From: Anniella stebbinsi
Taxonomy: Eukaryota; Chordata; Lepidosauria; Squamata; Anniellidae
NCBI GenBank assembly: GCA_029215795.1
Contig: JARDYH010000007.1
Span: 97,355,263 to 97,419,262, forward strand
Length of the DNA stretch: 64,000 nucleotides
Reading direction: 5' to 3'
Positions 20,051-31,629 of this stretch are shown here, in pieces. Within the stretch, counting starts at the first letter, position 1; each line of letters starts with the position of its first letter. The notes beneath the pieces were generated by a model. The model ran no database searches. It was not told where the DNA came from and was given only the letters and a program-made list of their open reading frames with translations. A program made the translations under genes and the position numbers.

Positions 20051-20568
20051 TGTTAAGATTTTATTTGTTTAAATATAAAAGCAAATGTATTTTTTCTGTT
20101 ACTAAGAAGAAAAGAGAGACATGAGATGACTTGATATCTCAAGTACTCTGAACAGTTGCCAAATCAAGTGCAGCTGGTAAGCACCTAAAGACCAAGGTCA
20201 TTTGGTTTCTTCCCTGTGTGCTGTGAGGCATAGCAACACATGGGGAGATATGCAGCCAACGCTGTGATAGGTCCACAGTGCTATAAATGTACAGCATGTG
20301 GAGAAACAGTGTGGGTGATGATGATGGTGAATGTTAGTGGTAGGTTATGGTTGGTTGGAAGTATTGCTGAAGATATTAGAGGAATGTTTTGTTCTATGTA
20401 AATACTTGTAAGTAAACTTAGTATAGTAGTTTAAAACACTGCTGTGTCTGAGTGTTTACTGATTACCAGGACATCTGTCTGCTACCAGTGAGCTCTGCTG
20501 TTATTCCGCTGCTGTGTGCTTGCACTCTGTACATGCTCAGAGAGTGCAGTGCATCACAAACTCTGACA
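20051..20568 (+). repeat. Copia 3' LTR
   Basis: 518 bp, same ends as the 5' LTR and no difference seen by eye; followed by TGACA, the second target duplication copy. Confidence 0.95.
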
Positions 20569-20573
20569 TGACA

Positions 20574-22109
20574 TAGCTTGTTCAATGAATTGATGAGGGA
20601 GTTTGCCTCTCATCCAAAGAAAGTGCGATTTTTAAACCACACGTAAGGCAGTACAAGCAGCCCTGCAAGGCGGGCCCAGTAGTATGACTTACCAAATACA
20701 TGAATCAGCCAGATGTCAAGCCAGATGATTCCTGTGCACAGATGGCAGGCAGGCAGAGTTGGGCAGATGCAGGCAGATGCAGTCAGGCAGGCTGTCTCTG
20801 AAGTCCAAAGGAAGGAAGGCTGCAGCTGAAATAGGTGAGGTCAATGAGTTCCCTGGTTCCCAGGAGGAATCCAGAAAGTCACCCAACTAAGGAAGCCCAT
20901 CGCCATGCAGCCTGGTTCAGCCAGGCAGGCTGTCCTCTATTTTTAAGGCTACCAGCAGCCCTGCAAGGTGGGACCAGTAGTACGACTTACCAAAAAATGA
21001 ATCAGCTAGAAGTCGAGCCAGACGATTCCCAAGCACAGACAGCAGGCAGGCAGAATTGGGCAGTTGCAGGCAGATGCAGTCAGTCAGTCAGTCAGTCAGA
21101 GGTGGGCAGATGCAGGCAGTTCTTTTTGGCAGAGCTGAGCACATTGGCTGGAGCAGTGGCAAATTAAGGCAAGGTGTGAGGGATGCTTTTGCAGTCCCTC
21201 AGTAATGGAGTCCAAGAGGAGGAGGAAGGCCATCCCCGTGCAGCCAGGCAGGTTCAGGCAGGCAGGCCAGCCCTTCTTTGGCCAGAGCTGGGCACATTGG
21301 CTGGAGCAGTGTCTCAAATCCAAAAGTCAAGGTGTGAGGGATGCATCTGCTGTCCCTCACTAATGCTGCCACACCTGAATTAGGTGCAGCAAATGAGTTG
21401 CATGAATTGATGTGGCAGTTTGCCTCTCATCAAAGGAAAGCTCGATTTTTAAACAACACATAAGGCTACAAGCAGCCCTGCAAGGCGGGCACAATAAAAC
21501 AGCCAGACATCCAGTTCAGAAGGGCATCTCACAGATGGCCTTGAGGGGTCTCATCTGTGCCCAATTTCAGACACACAGCTACAGACGTTACTTGGAAGGC
21601 AGGCTCATGCAGGCAGGACTAAACCATAGTCAGTGTGAGATGCTTAGCATCCCCTCAATATGGTACGGAAGGAGAAGCAGGATCTCTTGTGGAGTTTGCC
21701 ACTCAAGACCAGCATCCTTTACAGTTGAACTTTCCTTAAGGCTACAAGCGGCTAACTGGCTGGCAGGCAGAGGTGGGCACAGTGGCAAGCAGAGTGCCAG
21801 TTGCTAGCTCTTTGCACAAGTAAGCCATAGAACTCAGGGACTTGACCCAGAGATCCAGCTACTTCACAAAGGTGGCTAACTGGCTGGCAGGCAGGCAGAT
21901 GAAGGCAGGACTAAACCATAGTCAGTGTGAAATGCTTAGCATCCCCTCAATATGTTACGATAGGAGAAACAGGATCCCTTGGAATCCTTCCATCAGAGTT
22001 GAGTTACTGAGCTGTAAAAACAGCAAATAAAAATTAAAAAATGATGAACACAAAAATAAAAAATGAATAGTTGAGCCTGCCCGACTGAAGGAAAGGAGGG
22101 TCTCTCACA
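20574..22109 (-). repeat. hAT 3' non-coding region with internal duplications
   Basis: Several blocks occur twice: GCAGCCCTGCAAGG (near 20658 and 20952), AGTTTGCCTCTCATC (20598 and 21417), a block including TAAACCATAGTCAGTGTGA (21621 and 21914) and ACATTGGCTGGAGCAG (near 21139 and 21292). GGCAGGCAGG runs are common. The part near 22000 matches the 3' region of the first hAT copy (2690-2810). No gene is seen. Confidence 0.75.
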
Positions 22110-23407
22110 CCCCTGAGGGCTTGAGGGTGGGGTATCCCAGCAGGGGCAGGTTCACTTTGAGGAAGACGAGCTGCTCCACCAGCTCAGCATCCAAGCGGGA
22201 GCGGTGGGGTGTCATGTATCACCCACCATTGAGAACACCCGCTCGCTTGGAACACTGGTCGGTGGGCAGCTCAGTCGATCTCTGCCACCCGAACCAGGTC
22301 TGGCCACATGTGACTCCAGGATGACCAGTAAGCCAGGGGTTCCATGGAGATGTTCTCCTTGGGTTCCACCAGGTAATGCTGCACAGCAGTTGCAGCATCA
22401 TCCTGTTGGGTGGGTTGGTCTCCTTCCTGACCAACCACTTCTTGTAGGGCATTTGCCCAGAACCCAAGGTCTCTGCTGCTCCTGCTGGGAGGGATGCTGT
22501 TTCTGCTGCTGCAGGGACTGCTGACCTGGGAAGCCATGGCCTCCTCCTCCTCCTCTGCCACTGCTGCCTGTCCAAGCCTGATTTCCCGAGCACCCCAAAC
22601 TTCCCCCACTAGCAATTCCATCCACCCCAGCCTAGAATTGACTTCGCAGATGCTGTCTTTTAGACGTGGATCACACATCGTGGCCAAGACATAGATCCTG
22701 TCTTTGGTCAGCAGCTCCATCCTCTTGGCTAGTCCTGCCTTCAGCCTGGTCAATACTTCCTGCATATCTTGCGGGAAGCGCTTCCCTGTGCCAGGATCCC
22801 CGACCTCCAGAAACTGTCGCATCTTTGTCTGGAGATGCCTAGACACAGGGATCACCTGGCTGAGGAGGGTGCTGCTGCTGCTGAGGGTCTCTGTGGCCTC
22901 AAGGAAGGGCTTGAGGACCGTCACCAGATGGGACATGGTATCCCACTGCTGCCTGGCCAGTGGGGCCTGGATCCCTATATCCCCGACCCTGCACATTTCG
23001 TGCATGGCACACTGTTGCTCCACCATACGCTCAAGCATGAGGTAGGTGGAGTTCCAGCATGTTGCCACATCCTGAAGGAGCCGGTGCTGCGGAAGTTCCA
23101 ACTCCGCCTGCTTCTCCTGCAGCAACCAACTTCCTTTGACGCTGTAATGGAAGTGCCCAGCCACCCTCTGACAGCTGTCCAGGACATTATGCACTGCTGG
23201 CATGGGAGGGGGAAGGCTGCTGCTGCTGCTCCCCATGCCAAGCCCACTCCTCACTATGAGGTTGAATATGTGTGCGATGCAGCGGACCCCATCAAAACTG
23301 CTGTCACGCACCGCCTTGACAATGTTGACTCCCCTGTCTGTCACCATGTAACAGGCTTTTTCCCCTCCAAAATCAAGTCTAAAGGGGCTAAAAGGCATCC
23401 AATCCAA
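22110..23407 (-). pseudogene. hAT transposase remnant lacking its N-terminus
   Basis: The longest open part is 23407-22271. It begins at the second catalytic Asp region (CYMVTDRGVNIVKAV) and runs through DVATCWNSTYLMLERM and FLEATETLSSS to near the C-terminus. It is about 70% identical to residues 432 onward of the protein at 68-2590. The BED finger and first catalytic Asp (about 430 residues) are deleted. The invariant RW is CW here. Near 22300 the frame shifts and a stop precedes the C-terminal LDAELVEQLVFLKVNLPLLG. It cannot encode a working transposase. Confidence 0.88.
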
Positions 23408-23538
23408 AAATCAGATATCCAGTTTTCGGATCGGAATCGGTCTGATCTGGAAAGTCTTCTATCTGATCCAATATGATCTGAAGTATCAATTCCAATTCCG
23501 ATTCCAATCCAATTTTCTTTTTACTGTGCACATCCCTA

Positions 23539-23929
23539 ATTTTAAATCCCCAACAGACAGTGCACTGTCTTCCTTTACAATGGTCCACATCATGAACACC
23601 TTTCTGGAAAGTCCTGCAGACTGAACAATATATTCTATAGCCACATTTTGTTTTACTTTGAGGGCATTTTTATGCCTATTTAAGCAGGCTATGGATCTAC
23701 AGGTTATCTTACATTTTTTACACTTCCACATTTTATTTACATTAATGGCACGATCTGTACACAAATAAACCCTGCAGCAGTTCAGGCAATTATAGATGTG
23801 AGAGAACAGAATGCTGCAAAGCTTGTCATAGTTTCTAATTCCAAAAAAAGCTTTTATACTTTGTACTCCGCAATAATGTTCATCACAGAGCAACATGGTA
23901 TAAGTTTTGGGGTACCTAGGCCCCAGCAC
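23539..23929 (-). pseudogene. Cys/His-rich fragment, possibly Polinton-type polymerase N-region
   Basis: A minus-strand frame reads YTMLLCDEHYCGVQSIKAFF, then paired cysteines (CLNCC), WKCKKCKITCRSIACLNRHK and further. The order (His-Tyr with Val, a Phe-x-Gly core, then C-x2-C, C-x4-C and H) resembles the zinc-rich region before the family-B polymerase of Polinton/Maverick elements and related plasmids. Only about 120 residues survive; the frame is cut by the hAT terminus at 23538. Assignment is from remembered motif pattern only. Confidence 0.35.
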
Positions 23930-25194
23930 TTTAAATACTCCCTAATCATTTTTAGTGAACCATGCCACATGAATGTTGACCCTTAAATGATTCCAATCAA
24001 TGAAACATCTCTGTATGCTACTTTTTCCTACTAAGACCAATCACTGCCCCATTCACATGCTTGACAAAGGGGGTGTTTAAGGTAATTATGGAGAGGGGAG
24101 GGTAGCAAAACCACTGCAAGTGGGCCTGCCACATGACTGCAGTTCTGTAACCCAACTACTCCGTAGTAGTTACAGGACAGATCTCTGTGCTGTTGAACTG
24201 TGTATCCCTTGTGCATCCCTTGTGGCATGAGTGGGCTCCCGATGGCTGCTCCATCCCCCCAAAAAAGGGGGGGGAGAGAATGGCTGCGCAACCACAGAGA
24301 AAATCCATGACTGCAAGAGCATCACTGGAAGTTGTGATTGCTCTTGCTGGCAGGACTCAGTAGCCATGGCCTTTAAACCACCCAGAACCCATTTAAACCA
24401 CCAGCAAGCCCGCCACAAGTAATGGTAAGCCACTCAGGGGCCCCTTTATCCTGCTACAGGAGGATGGTTGTGCCAGGTGGTTCCATAAGAATAATTGTAG
24501 CATTTTTCTTCTCCTCCCCTCCCCCCCACATGCTAAGCATTATGTCAAACTGCTTAACTACCATGGCTTTCCCTTTTGTCAGGCATATCAGGGTTTGTTG
24601 TTTGTTCTGTGGGAACCAACTATAACTCCAAAGTCTTGCAACAGGCTGCTCCAAGTTTTGGTAAGAATCACAGATTTGTGGTTACGGCACCATGTTGTTA
24701 GGTCCATTGTAATTTCCCCTACATATTGCCTATGGCATCCATGTCTTTCTTTTTTATATATTTACAATTAGATAAACCACATTAGTAGAAGTGCATGTGA
24801 ACGATTGCCTAATGCAGTAGTTTTGCGGTAACTGTGCTCTTCAAAGAAGTGGTATCTTGGAGGTAACTGCAGCAGGTAATGCAGTTGGTTGATTCACAAT
24901 AATATAATGCTGGGTTCCAACTATTTTGATTGGGTGGTTTTGTGAATATGATGCAGGGCTGGATGAAGACATGCTGAGTCTCTAAGCCGTATCAAGATTC
25001 AGAGGCACCATACCATAAGAATAAAGAGAAAAGACTGCATTACATTATAATAGAAAGGGTAATGAAAGGGTACTGCCCAGCATTAGCGGGTACTTGTAGA
25101 TAAACAGTGTTAGATAGCTGTCTTTGAAGATGTTTATAAAAGGACTAATAAAGTAAGTTGATTTGAACTTCTTTGAAACTGGCTCTAGTTTGCG
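23930..25194. other. No recognisable gene
   Basis: Mixed sequence with short homopolymer runs (C and A near 24255, C near 24520). No TE boundary, RNA gene or long frame can be supported. Confidence 0.4.
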
Positions 25195-25600
25195 CATTTA
25201 TTTATTTATTGCATATCTATACTGCCCAATAGCTGAAGTTCTCTGGGTGGCTCACAAAAATGAGAACCATAAGGTACAATTTAAAGTATAAAACTGAAAC
25301 CACAATATGAAAGTACAATATAAAAGTACAACCGAAATAAAACCAAGCAGCGATGCAAAGATTTTTTTAAAAAAATTGAAGATACAGATTTAAAACAGCA
25401 AAGTTAAAAGACTAAGATGATAAAATGCCTGCAATGCTAAAAGCAACGCTGCTGTAATTCACACCAGACCTTCCAACAGATTTAAGCCAAAACAATTTCA
25501 TTTTACTTATCTCCAGTATATTTAGACAAGTCTTGTAACATGAGGCCTTAAGCCATGGCTTACTTGGCTTCTCCCTAAATCTGGCCCTGTGGTGGAAAAT
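25195..25600 (-). mobile_element. L2-like LINE 3' end
   Basis: Begins with a TTTA-repeat tail, then ATACTGCCCAATAGCTGAAG and CTCTGGGTGGCTCACAAAAA. This is the complement of the 3' end seen at 41105-41165 and 53795-53840. A-rich diverged 3' UTR follows. Strongly decayed. Confidence 0.6.
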
Positions 25601-26628
25601 TGATGCCTTCCGTTAAATGAGCACAATAGAATATAATAGGGTAACTATTGTTAATGATCTTGTGGTAATTATGGGCAGCAGTATGGTAGTCCACAACAAA
25701 TGGAACACAATTTCCTTTCAAAGAATTAGCCTTTGCTTCATAAAGATGGGTCTCTCTGGATATTACTGATGCGCGATTGATGTTGTAGTCTGAATCGACA
25801 TGGGATCAGAATGAGAAGTGCTTTGAGGTCATATCAGGATTGTCATGAAATTGGCTTTGGTCCATCAGCATTACAAGAAGCAAGAAAGGTGGAGTATACA
25901 CTACCTAAAAGCCTGCTTTCACAGGTCAAACTACACTTTAATCTGCCTTACTTTTGGGTTGGGTGGATGAAGTCCGGTAAGTAGAACTGAACATCCTTAA
26001 ATGAGAATAGTGCTGCTTAGCGAAGGAGAGAGGCTTGTTCCCTGCCCCACGCCATGCTCTCCTGCTCAGAGATGTGTCATGGAAGCAGTGAATTAAGCCC
26101 ACACCCCCTTCATCCACCACTGGGAAATTGTGTAAGATTTAAACAGAGCTAACTGTGCTATTCTGAATGGGGAAAAATAGGCTACTTTTGTGAATAGGTA
26201 AAGCAGGCTAATCCACTATTGTGAATGCTTGAAATGGTGCTACTGCACTCTTCTGGGCAGGTGACTCAGGCTCTTTTTCTCCTCTCATGCCCAGGAGGCT
26301 TTGGATAGGCTGCTCATGACCCCCATTTCCAGGCCAGCCGCATCACGACGCAGTGGTGAAACAGCAGCAGCTGAGGCAGTGACCAAAGGCTTGGCACCAG
26401 GTGAAGCGGGAAGGTGAGGAGGTCAGGAGGAAAGGAGGGAAGGCAGGGGCATGTGGGAACATTGTTCCGAGGCAGAGCCACTTGGTGGGGTGGGGCTTTA
26501 GCTGCTCGGGGGGCTGGAGGTTGGGGTTAGAATCCAGTCCCCAGGCCTCAAGCAGCAGCAGCAGCAGTGCACTTGCTAAAAGGGCTACACTTTCTGGAGA
26601 ACTTTTCTTTGTCCTTACAAAATATAGA
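25601..26628. other. No recognisable gene
   Basis: No supported feature apart from a short (GCA)n run near 26550. The frames between 26340 and 26760 lack family motifs. Confidence 0.4.
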
Positions 26629-26748
26629 CTCCTAGAATGGTAGAGTTGGAAGGGGCCTCTGAGGCCATCGGGTCCAACCCCCTGCTCAGTGCAGGACTCC
26701 ACCTGAAAGCATCTCTGTCCAGCTGCCTCTTGAAGGCCTGTAGTATGT
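26629..26748 (-). mobile_element. CR1 3' end fragment
   Basis: Complement of the CR1 C-terminal coding and tail (GTTGGAAGGGGCCTCTGAGG, CCTGCTCAGTGCAGGA, GCTGCCTCTTGAAGG). Equivalent plus-strand copies are at 49398, 53340-53455 and 59750-59895. Confidence 0.7.
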
Positions 26749-29055
26749 ATTTTAAATTGCAAATGAGGGCAGAAGCCAAAATGATTAGTACGAAATATAT
26801 ATTTTAAAATTACTCTGCTGTTTATCTATCTCTATGAATTACCAGTAAAATTTGGGAAAAACAACAGTCGTTGGTAGTGTACTTGGGTTTGGTTGTGTGA
26901 GATCAGCTGTCAGCTGCATCAATTTGCTAGAAGATTGAATTCACTACCATTGTAGGAAGACTCTTTGTCCTTTGGATGGAGCCTGACCCTCTCCCCTGCT
27001 CTTTGTCTAGATCAGGGGAGTGATGTTTCCCTTCCCCCTTCTCAATGCTTGCGCTCGAAGCTTGCACTGCCTTCCTAATATTCCAGATGTCTGTTAAGTC
27101 TGCCCTATTGCAATTATAGGGTAGCTGCTGCATTGGTATAAATCTAATCGACTTTTTGGCCTTGTCAGATTAAAACCTACCTATCAGCCCACTGCAGTCC
27201 TCTAGATCTCCCTAAATCTGTACTTGGCAGAGAATTTATGGCCAGGAATTGCATTTTGCAAAATGATTAAAGTTACCAAACAGCCATAAAAAGTTGCGGT
27301 AGCAAATATAATTTTTGAAAGGCTGCTTAATTTATAAGAGGTGGAAGGTTTATTGTCATTTAGAGTCCACAATGATGCAGCAATTTCACATTCTGCTGGC
27401 GCTGTACATGGATGGCTACAGGCTCATTGGTGAGATTGACATGGTTGTGTTTATATCTGAGGCTGCCTACTGATAGAGAAATACCCTGCACTCAGTCAAG
27501 GCACAGCAACGCTCAGCATAGCTTGCTTCTATACACAATGGACAGTGGCCCATGCACACGCAGCCAGCGCCACCAGGCGCCAGTCCACACACAGCCAGTC
27601 CCGGTCTGCGGGAGGCCCCTACTGAGCATGGCTGGAATACAGCACTTCCTGGGGCACGCCCTGCTGCGATTAAAAACATTAGTTTCTGGAAGGGGCCATG
27701 CCTAGAGCTGGGCTGGCTGCATGTGGATCAGGGCTGGCAGGGGGGCTGGCCGTGCACACATGGGCCCCTATTGGATACAACTCACTCTATTCAGGCATTT
27801 CTTTGTTGTGTGGACTGAACCACTGTGGCCAATGCGGACCAGATCCAATGCCCTCTACTCCCCAGCACCTTCTGGCATTTCTGGCCCCACTCTCAAGCTG
27901 TGAAGCACTACAGCTGAACCTAACCGCTGTGTCAAGGACAGGGAGCTTCAGGGCAAGTTGATAAATGCCGTTATTTTTAATGTTTCCATGGTGCTCTTTT
28001 TAGCCCCTCCCTGCATATGATTGTGGGAGACCTGGGGCTTGTCTTGACGAGCGGTTGCCCTGGGGTGGATCTGCAATGACGGCAGCTCATATATATGACG
28101 CAGCCACCATATAAAACCGGGAGGAGGAGAACGACAATGACAGCATCGGCAAGGCTAACTGTTAACCCTTGCCATGCCGAGGCTGCCTTGCCTGGATGAG
28201 CCCTCCTGGTAACCTGGGAGGGGGGCAACTGGGGTGGCAAGCTCCTTGTCTGAGGGGGCACTTGCCCCCCTGCCCCTTGGTCATATTTTGGAAACCAAAA
28301 AGGAGGATGACATGGTTGACCCCCAAGGGGGCATCCCCACCATGTCCACCCCCAGGTGGCATGTCCAGCACCAAGGGGGGGTGCCCACCAGAACATAGCC
28401 TTGGTCACATGTCTGATTTTACAGCACACAATTAAGACAAATCTGTTCTACATAACATCTTAATGTTAAAATCACTGAAATAACAAGTGAGACATCCAAT
28501 GTATCTAAAATTAACTTCACTCAGTCCTACTAGCAGGGTCTGTTTGCGTAAGTATCTGGCAATTCGTGATAAGAAGGTGCCACTTTGCTCATGTTTACTT
28601 TAGGCCTATATACGTCATTTAAGATAGGGACCCCCCCCCCAAAAAAATCAATTAGTATTCAGTATGGCTGCCATCTTTCAAAATGGCGTGCTCTATCTTA
28701 AAAATGGCATAGATAAGTAGTTGAGGTGTCTTTTAAAATGTATTTTTGGTCAAAAAATTCAATGGTACTATTTAAAAGTTGGTATTTTAATAAATTTGCT
28801 TTTAAAAATGTAAAAAAAATGATAAAATAAATTCTTTATTTTTATTTTAAAATTCATTCACTAATCAAACATTTAACTGCCCCATCCAATGTTTAAAATA
28901 GCTGATTTTTTCATTTATATGGGGGGAAACAACCAATAATATGAACGAGTAATTTTTATTACAGTATTCTTCATTTCTAAATTTAATGTGTGACATTGAT
29001 ATATATTGAAGTATATGTACATTAAACTACATGTAAGAAATAATTAAATGAAATC
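26749..29055. other. No recognisable gene; one dispersed motif
   Basis: GC-moderate sequence to 28440, then AT-rich. A G/C hairpin (GGGGGCACTTGCCCCC) lies near 28255. The stretch GGGGGGTGCCCACCAGAACATAGC near 28376 recurs with small changes near 41755, so a dispersed repeat is present with unknown limits. Confidence 0.4.
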
Positions 29056-29600
29056 AATCAATCGATCAATAACATTTATTGGATTAGTCCTTGGACCATA
29101 GCAGCCACAACCAAGAAACAGAGATTACAAAAGTTTGTAATATGGTGATAATCAAGTAGAATTAATCATTAAAATAATTAAGGTTAAAACAAAAGGGTTA
29201 ATTAAGATTAAAATATATACTGCTAGTTAAAATCAGTCATTAAAATTGAAACTAAAACATATTCCTAAAATAAGAAGCTTTACTTATGAAGTATATAACA
29301 TTATAAACATATCAGAATGCATTTCTCATATTTCAGCATCTCCCTGACAATTTACAGCAATGGAGTTTACATACTCCTCCCTATGTTCAGCGGCCTTTAC
29401 TGCAAAAGAAGCAACCCTCCAAACCACATATTGGTTAGTTCCTTGCAGCAGGAATCCCAGTTTCTTCTTTACATCCCCAAATTTCATTTTCTTTAAAAAG
29501 AGGTCTAAGTAATGGGCTCTAATATCAGTATATAATTGATATTTGAAGATATAGTGTGCCAGAACTTCCACAATCTCTCTTGGACCGGTACACCATGAAA
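29056..29600 (-). mobile_element. LINE 3' end, clade uncertain
   Basis: Starts with an ATCAATCAATCGATCAAT-type tail and AACATTTATTGGATTAG. A minus-strand frame (29571-29326) encodes AHYIFKYQLYTDIRAHYLDL and VWRVASFAVKAAEHREEYVN. This resembles the C-terminal His/Cys region that follows reverse transcriptase in some LINEs, with the cysteines lost. I cannot fix the clade. Confidence 0.45.
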
Positions 29601-29727
29601 TCTACCAAAGTTTATCATACAGTCCATTTGTTCAAAGCACATTTGGGTGAAAGCCCTTCGGCCCTTGATAACTAAATCATTTTCTGAACAGAAAGAACTG
29701 TTTTAACAACCTTGAGAGTAAAATCAT

Positions 29728-30720
29728 TAGGGATGTGCATGCCCGAAATTATCGTATCGTATTGTTATTGGGATTTTGGACCAAAAAAATTATCGTCTCC
29801 GATAATATTGTAGGTGGTCCGTAGTGTATTGTATCAGATTTCCAATAAATTATATCGTTTCTACATTTTGCCCTAGAGAGAGTTGCTTTTGAGTGCAGAC
29901 TGAGTGTTGCTAGTCATGTGTGCCAAATTACAGAACAATAGGTGCAAGCGTTACTTGGAAGTAAATTTTCAAATACACTGTTTCAGGTGGCTGAAATGTG
30001 GTCCTTTTTCAAGAGACATCGTCCAGTACTCATGGCCATCTCACAGATGGCCTTGAGGGGACTCATCTGTGTCCAATTTCAGATGCACAGCTGCAGGTGT
30101 TACTCAGAAGTAAGCTCTCAACAACATGTACTGTTTCTAGTAATGCACTACATGAACATGCTGCTGCTGCTGAGACTTATAGGCAATATTATATGAATAA
30201 TACATACAATGAATGAACTTTCCAAACCTGTGGATACACCTATCTAGTAGGCAGGCAGTGCCTTCCATTTGCATCGTAAAAGTAAAATGTGTTAATCAGA
30301 AAATGGTGAACTGCTGCTACATTGTCTCATTGATTAGGCCACGCATGTCAAATGAAATAATGAAAGGATTGAGGGGTAGGGAAATAGCACAGGTGTTAGT
30401 TATTTTAGCCAGCCATAGCCTGGCAGGGCCTCATTGGGCCAGGAGAGATACCCCTGCAGTGGCAACCTGGAGGATCCCAGCAGAAGCATATAATGTGCTG
30501 CTTTTACAACTGTGAGAATGCCATCAAAACTACTCTCACACACCGCCTTGACCTCATCGTGCTTGCAAATGACCCAGTCTGCCAGCCATCCCCGTGCAGG
30601 CAGGTTGGCATTTCTTCATGCCAGAGCTGCGCACATTGGCTGGAGCAGAGGCAAATAAAAGTCCAATAAGAAAGAGTTTTCCAGCCAGAATGAGACAATG
30701 ATCTGGGATAACTTACCAAT
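29728..30720 (-). mobile_element. Internally deleted hAT copy
   Basis: Begins with the terminus TAGGGATGTGCA and matches 14807-15300 closely (TGAGTGTTGCTAGTCATGTG, CAGGTGGCTGAAATGTGGTC). Near 30515 it has a piece matching transposase DNA at 23285 (CATCAAAACTACTCTCAC…CACCGCCTTGAC), and near 30595 the ACATTGGCTGGAGCAG block of the 3' region. The order is rearranged and no second terminus is visible. Confidence 0.65.
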
Positions 30721-30769
30721 TAAGGGATGGTTTTTTTATAATTATGAAAGACATTGATAACATTAAAGC

Positions 30770-30984
30770 TCATGTTGCCAGATTTCATCTACTAATCTTT
30801 AAAAATGACAGTTGTAAGCATTTTAGTTATTTCCCATTGACTATATAGAAGAGCTGCCCCTTGGGTGGGGGAGGATGGAAAAAATCCAGATTTTTCTTCA
30901 AATTTCATAATTCCCCCTGCCTTCCTGGATTTGTTATCAAAAATCCTGACATGTCCTGGTTTTTCTTAACATATGGTCACCCGG
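30770..30984. repeat. Dispersed repeat also found at 47935
   Basis: The stretch with GATTTTTCTTCAAATTTCATAATT, TTGTTATCAAAAATCCTGAC and CATATGGTCAC is homologous to 47935-48158. The ATATGGTCAC end resembles the MITE ends at 5192 and 58845. Confidence 0.6.
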
Positions 30985-31345
30985 CGCTGCCACTGGAGGA
31001 GGGCCTTTTCTGCTGTGGCACCCCAGCTGTGGAATAATCTCCTCAGAGAGGTTCACCTGGCACCTACATTGTACTATTGCTGATGCCAGGTGAAGATTTA
31101 TTTTCCCAGTATTTTAAAATTTTACCGTCCTAGTCTTTTATCTTGCTGTTTTAAATCTGCATTTTAAATCTTTGCATTGCTGCTCGGTTGTATTCTGGTT
31201 GTACTTTTTATTGTGGTTTTATATTGTGGTTTAAATTTTATACCTAAGTTGTATTTTATGGTTGTAATTTTTGTGAACTGCCCAGAAAGCTTTGACTATT
31301 GGCCGATATAGAAAGCAGTAAATACATAAATAAATAAAAAATCTT
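30985..31345 (+). mobile_element. L2-like LINE 3' end
   Basis: Starts with coding for AFSAVAPQLWNNLLREV-type residues, as in the L2 copy at 40450, and ends GTGAACTGCCCAGAAAGCTT with an AATAAATAAATA tail. Confidence 0.65.
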
Positions 31346-31629
31346 TTTTTCTGTTTTCATCTTGGGAGCATTTGCATTCCAGAAGAGTTTGGTTCTGCCA
31401 GGCCCTGTCTGCAGGGTGAGTGATGCCTGGCTTGCCTCATGTTTTCCACAGAATATAAATATAAGGGAATTAACATGCAGAATGCTTAAATGTCTAATCA
31501 ATAGGATGTCAGTGCCTGTTGGAAGGAGGCAGCCACAGGGTATCTCTGGGAAAGGCAATTGCATTGCCAGTCCATTTGGAAGAGATCAAATTCTTTCACA
31601 CACCCCAAATGAGAAAATGGATCAAATCC

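Larger units (their letters stand above)
15371..20573 (+). mobile_element. Ty1/copia LTR retrotransposon, nearly complete
   Basis: Bounded by the 5-bp target duplication TGACA (15371-15375 and 20569-20573). LTRs of 518 bp show no difference by eye. The order is LTR, primer site, leader with 9-bp repeats, gag-protease-integrase-RT-RNase H, polypurine tract, LTR. Integrase precedes reverse transcriptase, as is diagnostic for copia. One frame break in pol suggests this copy cannot move by itself. It inserted into the hAT element 14807-23538. Confidence 0.95.
14807..23538 (-). mobile_element. hAT element split by a copia insertion
   Basis: Termini TAGGGATGTGCA at 14807 and its complement TGCACATCCCTA ending at 23538 enclose a minus-strand transposase remnant at the right and 3' non-coding repeats at the left. 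A copia element occupies 15371-20573, so the hAT itself is about 3.5 kb. The outside 8-mers are GTTGTAAA and ATTTTAAA (6 of 8 equal), compatible with a decayed target duplication. Subterminal ATCGG-type repeats are present at both ends. Confidence 0.75.
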
